Source of the DNA: Synura sp. LO234KE
Lineage: Eukaryota > Sar > Synurophyceae > Synurales > Mallomonadaceae
Assembly (NCBI GenBank): GCA_015143735.1
Contig: VKHC01000630.1
Coordinates: forward strand, 1-10,468
Length of the DNA stretch: 10,468 nt
Reading direction: 5' to 3'
A program made the position numbers and the translations under genes. Shown here piece after piece: positions 1-7,699 of this stretch (position 1 is the stretch's first letter; the number at the start of each line of letters is the position of its first letter). Below the pieces are notes generated by a model that worked only from the letters and a program-made list of their open reading frames with translations, searched no databases and was not told the DNA's origin.

Positions 1-41
1 AAGATTTAGATTGAGGCCGAACTCAATTAGTTAAGTGTTAA

Positions 42-621
42 AAGCCCTACGCCGAGCACATTCCATATCCAGATCGTTTTGGGAGTGTGAGTTCGGCACA
101 CCCCACTGTACCGACTGAACCTGCTGCCTCCCTGCCGTGCTCTCCTGTCACCACTGATGTGCCAACCAAACCTCCCCCCGCCTGGACACGACTACCTGGG
201 TGGGAAGAGCTCTGGAATCGACCGTCTCCTGCTCCGTACAAACTCGACGACGACTTTCTCCCCGGAGACGGCTCTCCACTCACCAACCTTCCTGCCCGGC
301 GTCCTTCCTCACTCAAGTCGCGCCACCGCGTCTACGACGGAGATGCTGACTCGGACAACGCTTCCAGACGTCTTCGGAGCCCGACCAGTCAGCTCCTCGG
401 TGAGGCCCCGTCGCACGATGCGGGATTCTTCCCTGGAACCGCGACTGCAAAAGAAGAGGGGACTGGTAGCAGGACGCCCGGATGCCACGGAGCCTGCTGG
501 ACCACCCGCGGAGGGAACAACTGAGGAGCTTATGACCATAGTGGATAGTGTAGCTAGTTACCCTATCATTCTATGTCACCAAGCGGAGGAGTTTGTTTCT
601 CAGGATGTGGTGGGGGAGTGA
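42..621 (+). pseudogene. Broken GC-rich coding relic, possibly the 3' end of a retroelement polyprotein
   Basis: I do not recognise the protein. The frame running from 42 to the TGA ending at 524 is proline- and serine-rich with acidic patches (for example YKLDDDF, then DGDADSD), starts with no ATG and has GC-rich third positions. A second frame on the same strand is open to the TGA at 619-621 and gives a plausible C-terminus ending SQDVVGE. One frameshift somewhere between about 400 and 520 would join the two, so this is probably a decayed or frameshifted gene that began left of the window. The stop at 619-621 sits directly on a purine-rich tract, as at the 3' end of LTR retrotransposon polyproteins, but no integrase, reverse transcriptase or protease motif is visible here. 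Minus-strand frames in the same stretch look like shadows. Confidence 0.35.
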
Positions 622-760
622 AGTGTCTGGTTAGGTCAGTATAATTTCTGCCTTGCCCCTACACCCAGTGTGACCTGCTAATTAGCTCATAGGGGTTCCT
701 GTTTGCGTGATCTGCTCTGTCTTTCTGTGTAATCTAAGCTAAGTTTTGTAAAAAAAACAA
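607..760 (+). mobile_element. Possible polypurine tract and start of a 3' LTR
   Basis: The tract GTGGTGGGGGAG at 607-618 is followed at once by TGAAGTGTCTGGTTAG. A purine run abutting a TG dinucleotide, right where an upstream reading frame stops, is the usual arrangement at the 3' end of LTR retrotransposons. A possible end in ACA lies near 757-759, after a run of A at 750-757, which would give a short LTR of about 140 bases. The matching 5' LTR would lie left of the window, so the call rests on layout only. The A-run could instead be the poly(A) end of a retroposed copy. Confidence 0.25.
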
Positions 761-1018
761 GTAGACACGCAGCGAAGCAAAATTGGTTCACTAGCCGCAT
801 GCACGTGGTAGTTTATCAAGGCAAAATACCCTATGCGCAGCGATGGTGCTACATCCGTGGCTTACTAATAGACTTCCTCGTGGCGGTGAAGCAAGATGTG
901 CACACAGGCAATTAATTCTAGCAGTTTTTAGAAATAAAATTGCAGCCAACTTTCCTGCTGCTGCATAGAAATGCCATTTAGTTCTAATAGCTCGACCACA
1001 ATTTTTTAATTTCTCCTA

Positions 1019-1034
1019 CTACTACTAGTAGTAG
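1019..1034. repeat. Perfect 16-base palindrome
   Basis: CTACTACTAGTAGTAG reads the same on both strands and is flanked by more CTA/TAG triplets. It could be a cruciform-forming microsatellite or a dyad protein-binding site. Nothing nearby indicates which. Confidence 0.6.
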
Positions 1035-1780
1035 CAGCTTGCACACATACCAAAATCCATTCTAAGACGTGCGTACTTAATGAAATACTTTTTTAAGACT
1101 GGCTGGAAATTTAGGTATATTACTCAAACATAACTTTTTAGTTTAATTTAAATTTAAAGATAACGGCAGTACCGCTAATGATTTACAAAAGTAAAAATTG
1201 GTATAGTGGTAGGTCTAACAGCGAAACTTCAGTGCACCTTACCCGGTACTTTGGCGGCACTTAAGAAATACTTTAAATGGTACTAAAGAGCAAAACTTTG
1301 GATGCGCAGTGGTGGACTAAAATTTTTACAGCTTATATGATTACTTCGTCATTAGTTATATTGCCAGCAAAATACATCTCTTATAACCATATCATTTCCT
1401 TCCATTCCTTCTTTTTTCACACATGACGATTTTCAACTATCGCAAACTCATCTTTATCATCGATCCCAATTCTTCTCTACTCTACTTCAGTCCAAGTCAA
1501 CTTTGCAATATTCAGCACTTAAGTTATGCTTTGCATATAAACGAGAATAAACCGCATTTTCAAAAGGTAAACGCTAACAATATTTGTAGCGTCAATGTTA
1601 CCAAAAAAACTCTTACATCGTCAGTTTTGGTCGCAATTCTCTCAGATTTTCTCGCTAGCGGTGTGGCATACAAGCATTTTTCCCACTAGGAACTCTTGTT
1701 ACCGCCTTCTGCTTAGGCTCAGCCCTCATATTGCAAAGAATTCCATCCCCAAATAGTTTGTCGGTAAACTACTATTGTAT

Positions 1781-1793
1781 TGATTGTCAATCA
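1781..1793. repeat. Short inverted repeat TGATTG-T-CAATCA
   Basis: Two perfect six-base arms are separated by one base in AT-rich spacer. It is short enough to occur by chance, and no gene is close. Confidence 0.35.
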
Positions 1794-1911
1794 TTTAATA
1801 TATTTTGGAAATGATAACTTGGACCTGAATCGTTTCCACCTCGCTCTTCTAGTTGATTTCTTGGTGTTACTATCAGGTGCTACTAAGTTCGCATCATCTA
1901 ATTTCCTCGTA

Positions 1912-1970
1912 TTCTATTTTCGGCCACTCCTAACCGTCATCCTTATTATAATTTTCTATTTTCGGTCACT
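1912..1970. repeat. Direct duplication, 17-base unit, 42-base offset
   Basis: TTCTATTTTCGGCCACT at 1912-1928 recurs as TTCTATTTTCGGTCACT at 1954-1970, with one C-to-T difference. After both copies the sequence runs on into T/C-rich DNA and then ACCG, so the duplicated unit may be a little longer than 17 bases. It looks like a decayed tandem duplication. Confidence 0.55.
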
Positions 1971-1983
1971 TTTTACCGGCGAG

Positions 1984-2049
1984 ACTCTATAGAATATACT
2001 CTATTTACGGTACTCTATATAGAGTTTTCTTAAGAGTCGATTCTATAGA
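1984..2049. repeat. Phased ACTCTAT triplet with two palindromes
   Basis: ACTCTAT starts at 1984, 1998 and 2012, giving three exact copies at a 14-base period. The third copy forms the left arm of the perfect 14-base palindrome ACTCTATATAGAGT (2012-2025), and a second perfect palindrome, TTCTATAGAA, follows at 2040-2049. Clustered phased copies beside dyads resemble either a protein-binding array or the subterminal repeats of a small DNA transposon. No ends of such an element were identified. Confidence 0.5.
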
Positions 2050-2627
2050 ACGGGATTTAGTCAACAATTGATACCTCGCTCGAGGATGTTGTCCCTGCCT
2101 GCTGCAGCCAACACATCACAAATAATATTAGTTTTGCGTTCATTAAACACCACCCCACAGGCGGTTCTCATCATTGTAACAATCTAGTGCTATAATCTAA
2201 AGGCACTGCTATAGCGGCTAACCGTGTTGTACCTTGGATCCACGTTATACTAGGAGCCAACGCTACAGCGGTACTACTTTTGTGCAAGCCCGGAATGACT
2301 TGTAATATTCCACACAGCCTGCCATTGTGAACGCACCATTAAGTGGAGCAGCGAATATTCACAAAAGTTACGTATCCTTGAGACAGGATATTATATGGGA
2401 CGGAAAACGATCGACGAGCAAGACCTCGAATACGAAATGACTTGTTATTCGAATAAATTCAACAACACAATAGTCTAAAGAGGGTACACGTGGTCACATA
2501 CGAGACAGTTCACTTCAAGAGTGCGATGTATTAACGTTTTGATAACAACTACAAGCACCATCAAGAGTGAGACTAGCCCTTCATTTCGTCGAAGTGTGGC
2601 TGGTTCGCCTCACGTAAGGTCCCGGCG

Positions 2628-3713
2628 CTAATTGTCCTGTCGGCGTCCTGCTCTACGGCTGATCACCATTTCGACAGGCCACTCGTAAAGTGATTTCTTA
2701 GGCACTTTCCCAGACCAATGTAGCAGTAGTCGATCACTGCACACCTCGATGTGGCCGAAGGCGACTTCATTCTCCGCGCACTCCAACGGGGCAGGAGGGA
2801 TGAGGTGATGGACTCCGTGGTTGTCAATGTGGTATTGCCCCTCGTGATCATGTCCTGCCATCCACATACAGATATTATCATATTTATGAAGCAAACCAAG
2901 AACTTCCTCTGAATTCCACACCAGCGCGTTCGGCTGAAAAGGCGAGAATATCGGCTGATGACAAAATATAAATACTTTTTCTTCTTGCGCAGATGACTGG
3001 TCAAGAACTCTGTTAAGCCAGGCTAGTTGAGCCTTACCAATCCCGCCATTATAAGGAACCCATCGAAATTTTTCTCTAGGTAAATTGTGGAACCAAGTTC
3101 CTGGTACTGACAAGTCATTTGGGTTATTTTCCTTCAGTAATATTTTCGCCATATCCCTCGAATTCTCATCTGCAGCTCCTATTAGCGAAACGTCATAGCA
3201 ATCCAACAAAACGAATCGGTATCCCGGATAAGGACTAAAATCGTAATATAGTTTCGATGGGGCACAATATCCACCAACAGAAAACGGGTGCAAGCTTGAT
3301 GTTGCCCCCGGTTTCTGAAAAGTAGGAATGAATCTATCATAGATCTCGTCCCGATTGAACGAGTAATAATCATGGTTTCCAAAACAAAAATGAAATGGGG
3401 AATTCAATTCCATGCAAGCCTGCTTTACGTCGAGAAAGCATTTCTGCTGGATATTTTTCGATGCAACTTGTCCATCTAACGTATCTCCTAAGGATATAGC
3501 GCATTTTATTGGTTCTTCCAATGAATTCCACGACAATATAGCGTGTTTCAGAGTACGCAGACTTTGACGATATCTCCGAATTTTATTTCCGGCAAAGTTT
3601 GTGCCATCGTCTGCATCAACATATTGAATATCGGCTATGATCCCGAACTTGAATATACTTTTATAAGCATGATTAACACAGGCCTGTGACGCTAATAAGA
3701 TCTTCATCAGCAT
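2628..3713 (-). CDS. ADPRM: Mn2+-dependent ADP-ribose/CDP-alcohol diphosphatase-like metallophosphoesterase
   Basis: Members of this calcineurin-like family hydrolyse ADP-ribose and CDP-alcohols such as CDP-choline or CDP-glycerol, using a two-metal centre. At 361 residues it is close to the human protein (about 340). The metal-site motifs occur in the family order: IADIQY (D28, Q30), SLGDTLDG (D77), FGNHDYY (N113, H114), FCHQPIF (H252) and MAGHDHEG (H288, H290). Family-specific stretches are also present, namely DDGTNF followed by RRYRQSL, the VLLDCYDVSLIG segment (168-179), NPND and WVPYNGGIG. The usual GNHE is GNHD here. There is no intron, signal peptide or membrane segment, so it is probably cytosolic. 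Met3 is an alternative start; the conserved fold begins near residue 21 and does not decide between them. It is divergently paired with the PTEN-like gene across 59 bases. Substrate preference cannot be read from the sequence. Confidence 0.9.
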   Translation of the reverse strand: MLMKILLASQACVNHAYKSIFKFGIIADIQYVDADDGTNFAGNKIRRYRQSLRTLKHAILSWNSLEEPIKCAISLGDTLDGQVASKNIQQKCFLDVKQACMELNSPFHFCFGNHDYYSFNRDEIYDRFIPTFQKPGATSSLHPFSVGGYCAPSKLYYDFSPYPGYRFVLLDCYDVSLIGAADENSRDMAKILLKENNPNDLSVPGTWFHNLPREKFRWVPYNGGIGKAQLAWLNRVLDQSSAQEEKVFIFCHQPIFSPFQPNALVWNSEEVLGLLHKYDNICMWMAGHDHEGQYHIDNHGVHHLIPPAPLECAENEVAFGHIEVCSDRLLLHWSGKVPKKSLYEWPVEMVISRRAGRRQDN

Positions 3714-3772
3714 TACGCAATTGTTTTCTGCGCGTTGTGGTTGAAAGTACGTATGCCAAATAACATAATTCG
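3714..3772. promoter_or_regulatory. Short shared intergenic promoter region of a divergent gene pair
   Basis: Only 59 bases separate the two start codons (95 if the PTEN-like protein starts at its second methionine, 3809). The gap must carry both 5' leaders or overlap the neighbouring coding regions, so a bidirectional promoter is the simplest reading. I see no clear TATA box; the half nearer the plus-strand gene is AT-rich (around 3755-3770). Confidence 0.5.
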
Positions 3773-6196
3773 ATGCATCAGATAGGAGGAGAAAATAAGA
3801 ATATTTCGATGCCTCAAACGCACTCTATTTGGGGATGGTTAGAGAAGGCGCATGATCACGCTAAAGATATAGCAGCAAAGGCTCAATTGAAGGCGGCTGA
3901 CTTAACCAAACATGCGAAAGATATCAGCTTAGCAAATGCTGTTTTGCAAGGAATCGGAGTATCGCCTATTGAAAAAGATATTGATAAACCTCGACCGACC
4001 AAGGAGAGGCGCTATATTGATTTACAATATGTCACGGAGAATTTGATTGCTATGTCGTTTCCATATGCTTCAGGGAGACCGGAAGTATCTGCTGGAGGAA
4101 ATGACATTAGAGATGTAGCAAATTATTTGCGTAAAAAGCACGCGGGTCATTACATGATATGGAATCTTAGTGAAGAGAGCTATGATCCCTCCTTTTTTAG
4201 TAATCAAGTTTTAGAATATAAGTTTCCAGGACATCCCTCTCCACCGCTGGGTTTACTTTTCAAAATATGTATATCTGTAGAGAGCTGGCTTGATTCGGAT
4301 GAAAAAAATGTTGCTGTCATCCATTGCCTGACTGGGAAAGGGCGCACGTCAACAGTTCTTGCTTGCATACTAACTTGGATTAATGAATTCAACAGTCCAA
4401 CAGAAGCTTTACAATATATTTCGAATCGTCGAAATATTGCTATAGAAAATTTAATTATTCCGTCACAACGACGATATCTCCAATATTTTTCATACATGTT
4501 GGACGGAGTGCGACCAAAATCCGAGCCGTTACTATTGCGACGCGTTATCATGTTTTCCCTACCCGATTTTTCCGAGTCTACCAAAACTAGCCTAAGTGAA
4601 GAACCGGCTGCCGACGGTATAGGAGGTAATACCGTAGATGAAAGAGGCTGCTGTCCTTACATTCAACTATTCAAAAACGGCCAATTAATCGCTAGTGCAA
4701 CATCAATCGAAACTTCTGAATCTGCGCTGGCATCTAATGTCCACAGTAGTATTGAGAAATACTTGAAGCCACCGACAGATATATCTAGGGCTATTCTGAG
4801 TAAAAGAATCGAGGGAAACGCTCCCAGATGGGTGTCGTCCTTCGAGGGAGCGGTTTCATTTAATATGGATGCTTTGATTCGCGGAGATGTCCTTCTACGC
4901 TGTCGCCACGTGCGTGCAAACGGGCAGCGAGTGAGTATGTTCCGCGCCGCCTTCCATACGGGCTACATATCTCCGGGCGTGTTCAGGTTCCACGCTCCCC
5001 AGTTGGACGGCGCGAGCGCGGACTCCAGGTACCCTTCGGACTTCTTTGTTGACCTCGTCTTCGCGCCGGTGGAGGACCGCGAGGGGAGGCTGGGCGGGGA
5101 CCAGGCAGAACCGGAGAGTGGGGCGAAGGATGCGTCACTGTCGAGTGGGGGTGGTGTGAAAATTCAGCAATCCGAGCGAAGTGGTCGTGACGGCGGAAAC
5201 ATCATGTTCGCCCCTGTGCCAACTGCAACCGTGGCCGACACCGTCGCGGCGGTGGACGCGGCTCGCCTAAATGATTTGTTTGGAGATAGCACGATCGCTG
5301 GTGCTGTAAAGGGAGATGGTGGTGACGACTGTATTCCTGGGAACCTGTCGTATAAGGAACGAATCACAGATTTGGGACTTGTGTTGGACGAGAAGTCACG
5401 AGACGTGTACGATCATATGATTCACCGGGACAGTCGCTTCTGGGACGCGATTATCAGTCGCAGCGCCCGTTGCTCTAAAGTGGGTCGACGGTCGAGGAAG
5501 TTTCTGCTCGAGGCCCAGGAGCGATTCAGTATATGTGATACAGAGGGCGAGGCGGTCTTGGCGGGCGACGAAGGTGACCGAGGACGAGGCGGAGACAGTG
5601 GCGGCTCAGGCGACTGCGACTCTGTCATATCCTTGGGGGCCTCCTCTATGGTGGCGACGCGTATATCGGATTGGGAGCTCATCACTCAGCTCGCAATGGC
5701 GGAGCAAGAGCCGGCGGATGGGTGCACGCACCACAACCTGTCGAAGGAGCTCACATCGCCCGCCGCAATCGACGACCACACAAGCAGCGGTGCGGCCGAT
5801 CCTCCGGGTGAGTTCAACGTAAGTGAGGGCGGGGACTTGAGAGCGAGTTACCCCGAGCAGTCTCACGGAGGCGGGCAAAGGCCTAGGGTCCATCGCGACA
5901 ACACACCGGCGGACAAGGAACTAATGGCGCTCGATTCCCTCGAGAAGGAATTGGGTCTGGATAATGTGCATGGGAGCGATTCCTCAGTCTCATCACAAAG
6001 GCCGACAACCGCCAACTACTCCTTCCACAATCCTTCGACTGCAGAGGGCTCGGCCGATGCCAAGAGTCGTGAAGATGAGGTGACTGCCCGTCCGGGAGAG
6101 AGCAGCACAGACGACCTGGAGGAGCTGGAAATGTACCTTCAGAGCTTGTCCGCGACGCAAACCGCACCGCCCGCTTCCCCTTCTGGGACCGCATAA
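3773..6196 (+). CDS. PTEN/auxilin-type phosphatase with C2 domain and long disordered tail
   Basis: Single-exon gene of 807 residues. Residues 18-62 form a predicted amphipathic helix (GWLEKAHDHAKDIAAKAQ and onward). Residues 80-245 are a dual-specificity phosphatase domain of the PTEN/tensin/auxilin class, with the P-loop H184-C185-LTGKG-R191-T and the downstream IPSQRRY motif (229-235) seen in PTEN. The CX5R loop is complete, unlike in auxilin and tensin, so activity on phosphoinositides or phosphoproteins is plausible. The position of PTEN's WPD-loop aspartate is Gly153 (FPGHP). A C2 domain covers about 251-435 (EPLLLRRV, GCCPYIQLF, GDVLLRCRH, FRAAFHTGYI, FFVDLVFAP). The rest is a low-complexity Gly/Ser/Asp tail with conserved-looking islands (NDLFGDS, SDWELITQL, DDLEELEMYLQSLS). 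Met13 is an alternative start. The family is clear; orthology to PTEN itself is not. Confidence 0.88.
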   Translation: MHQIGGENKNISMPQTHSIWGWLEKAHDHAKDIAAKAQLKAADLTKHAKDISLANAVLQGIGVSPIEKDIDKPRPTKERRYIDLQYVTENLIAMSFPYASGRPEVSAGGNDIRDVANYLRKKHAGHYMIWNLSEESYDPSFFSNQVLEYKFPGHPSPPLGLLFKICISVESWLDSDEKNVAVIHCLTGKGRTSTVLACILTWINEFNSPTEALQYISNRRNIAIENLIIPSQRRYLQYFSYMLDGVRPKSEPLLLRRVIMFSLPDFSESTKTSLSEEPAADGIGGNTVDERGCCPYIQLFKNGQLIASATSIETSESALASNVHSSIEKYLKPPTDISRAILSKRIEGNAPRWVSSFEGAVSFNMDALIRGDVLLRCRHVRANGQRVSMFRAAFHTGYISPGVFRFHAPQLDGASADSRYPSDFFVDLVFAPVEDREGRLGGDQAEPESGAKDASLSSGGGVKIQQSERSGRDGGNIMFAPVPTATVADTVAAVDAARLNDLFGDSTIAGAVKGDGGDDCIPGNLSYKERITDLGLVLDEKSRDVYDHMIHRDSRFWDAIISRSARCSKVGRRSRKFLLEAQERFSICDTEGEAVLAGDEGDRGRGGDSGGSGDCDSVISLGASSMVATRISDWELITQLAMAEQEPADGCTHHNLSKELTSPAAIDDHTSSGAADPPGEFNVSEGGDLRASYPEQSHGGGQRPRVHRDNTPADKELMALDSLEKELGLDNVHGSDSSVSSQRPTTANYSFHNPSTAEGSADAKSREDEVTARPGESSTDDLEELEMYLQSLSATQTAPPASPSGTA

Positions 6197-6780
6197 CTGC
6201 TCACATGAAGATAGTCCCTTGTACAAGATTTTGGTAACCTAGCCGCTTGTCAGTAACTCTTTTGACAGTCACTTGCATCACGCCCTGTATGGCATGTGAT
6301 AAGGGTGCTGATGGGCTCGAAAGTATAATTTACTTTGTTTCTTGGGTTCCGCTTATTCGTGCACCTTTTTTTCAACTTTCTCGCTCCTCCAAATACTTTT
6401 TAATAATTTCTCAAATGCGTGTCAAGTCGAAATTTGTAACCGCGTTGCTTGATTGTACCAAAATATATCGAAGTCTTGAACTGCTTAAGTGGAGTGCCTA
6501 CTATGCCTCGCCGCCAATATCATATTGCCTCGTTATTGCGGTCATCAAATCCGCCATTAGAAGCACATGACGGAGGCGCGCGGTGGCACCCAGCTACTAA
6601 CCCGGCCTACTACTAGGAGAGTCCCTTTCAGGATTGCTTGTTACCAAAGACATCGCCTAACACCCAAAACCAGTCCGGGTTATTTAATCAAGGAAAAATA
6701 TTTACCATGAGCAGGACCCCTTAGAGTTTTTAAAGTTCGTCCGTACGGGGGCCGGCAATACACTGCACTTTGGTAGAGTT
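6197..6780. other. Spacer after the PTEN-like gene, no supported gene
   Basis: This contains the presumed 3' UTR of the PTEN-like gene, though no AATAAA follows the TAA closely. A plus-strand frame open to 6570 (about 107 codons, TTG at its left end) is hydrophobic and Ser/Leu-rich, without a motif or upstream signal, and I do not support it as a gene. Confidence 0.5.
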
Positions 6781-6828
6781 CCGGAAAATCTTATAGTTAA
6801 TTACGGCGACATCTGTGTACCGAAATTT

Positions 6829-6844
6829 GGACACTACAGTGTCC
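6829..6844. repeat. Inverted repeat GGACACT-AC-AGTGTCC
   Basis: Perfect seven-base arms flank a two-base spacer, just before the dense TAAAG/CTTTA repeat zone. It could mark an edge of the repeat element or be a chance hairpin. Confidence 0.5.
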
Positions 6845-7090
6845 GTTAAAGTGTTCCTAAAGTACCGTTAAAATACCGTCTATAGTGCGCTAAAGTTTTA
6901 CTTTAAGATTTCCTAACGTCCTATCTCGTGACGGCTAAAGTTTCTTGTAATTTAGTGAAACTTTAGCGGTACTTCTGTGTGTTATAGGAAAACTTAAAAT
7001 ATTAAAGTTTTACTTTAGCGGTGTACTTTAGCAATACTTTAGAACTCAAAGTATTACTTTAAACTTTGAAGTTTGACTATAGTATCCAAT
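6840..7090. repeat. Cluster of degenerate ACTTTAGCGGT-type repeats in both orientations
   Basis: The 11-mer ACTTTAGCGGT occurs exactly at 6960-6970 and 7012-7022. Many near-copies (CTTTA, TAAAG, GTACTTTAGCA, CTAAAGTACCG) crowd the same 250 bases on both strands. The 13-base string GTGTTCCTAAAGT near 6851 recurs near 7818, so this cluster and the one at 7700-7850 belong to one family. It is probably decayed satellite or the ends of a non-coding mobile element. Confidence 0.55.
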
Positions 7091-7099
7091 ATGGACACC

Positions 7100-7690
7100 T
7101 TCACTGATACATTATAAGGTTGTTACCGTATCGGGACGCTGATTACACAAGACCGAAACATATAAATTGGTACAGACCATACGAGAATCTACCGCCAGCG
7201 CTGCTCCTCGCCCGCTGCAATCCAATACAATCTACATGTCCAACCTAAAGGGAAGTAAGTGAGAATATTTTTATGTTGCTTGTAAATAAAAAGTTTCATA
7301 CTTACATATCTTAATTCTTCTTGGTTTAAACATAAAACATATTTTAAGAAAATTTACATGACCCAATCTTCTAACAGATTCTAAACTTCTATACACGATC
7401 AAATAAGATAAAAACAAAATGGAGTACAAAGCTGTATTAGGACATTTGATATTATTACCCAAATGTTTGATTCTTGACTTATTTTCTCGTTCGACTAATT
7501 CGATATTTTTCCACGTTATTAAGAAAATAAATAATAAATGAAAACGTTTAGCCATACACTGGTGGTCCATATTTTTGTAATCATAGCAATTATCAATGCA
7601 AATATTTCGCGAGAGATATAAGTATTAGAAGATGAAGAAAAACACTTGCGCAATAACTTTTCGTAAATCTACAGTAAGTTTCTCCCCAAA
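7100..7690. other. AT-rich segment between two repeat clusters
   Basis: About 590 bases with few of the flanking repeat motifs. A TATAAAT box at 7161-7167, an ATG at 7236 and a GTAAGT donor-like site at 7255-7260 could mark a tiny first exon, but no following exon is recognisable. A minus-strand frame (7271-7570, 99 codons) is AT-driven and has no motif. Confidence 0.35.
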
Positions 7691-7699
7691 CCATATTTA

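Larger units (their letters stand above)
761..2627. other. AT-rich spacer without a convincing gene
   Basis: This stretch holds only short open frames (the longest about 88 codons, 1423-1689), with AT-driven composition and no recognisable motif. It contains several palindromes and short repeats listed separately, and scattered degenerate copies of a CGGTACTTT/ACCGCTAA-type motif (about 1160-1270 and 2195-2275) related to the denser cluster at 6840-7090. I see no tRNA, rRNA or clear promoter. On the minus strand, the 3' flank of the phosphoesterase gene shows no AATAAA in its first 100 bases. Confidence 0.6.

Noticed and set aside
1199-1240. A tRNA-like head (GGTATAGTGGTAGG, resembling an A box)
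   Set aside because: No matching B box (GGTTCGAATCC-like), anticodon arm or acceptor stem follows within 100 bases, so neither a tRNA nor a SINE can be supported.
1423-1689. 88-codon plus-strand frame starting at an ATG
   Set aside because: Composition follows the AT-rich spacer, no motif or hydrophobic pattern suggests a protein, and no regulatory context is visible.
1780-1992. 70-codon hydrophobic plus-strand frame, a possible small membrane protein
   Set aside because: The Phe/Leu content comes from T-rich repeats, and its C-terminal part is the duplicated TTCTATTTTCGG unit, so it is a repeat artefact.
6247-6570. 107-codon plus-strand frame after the PTEN-like gene
   Set aside because: It has no ATG at its left end (TTG), no motif, and a composition typical of spacer.
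7271-7570. 99-codon minus-strand frame with a hydrophobic N-terminus
   Set aside because: It is rich in Ile, Lys, Asn and Phe as expected from AT-rich DNA and lies between two repeat clusters. Without homology it cannot be called a gene.
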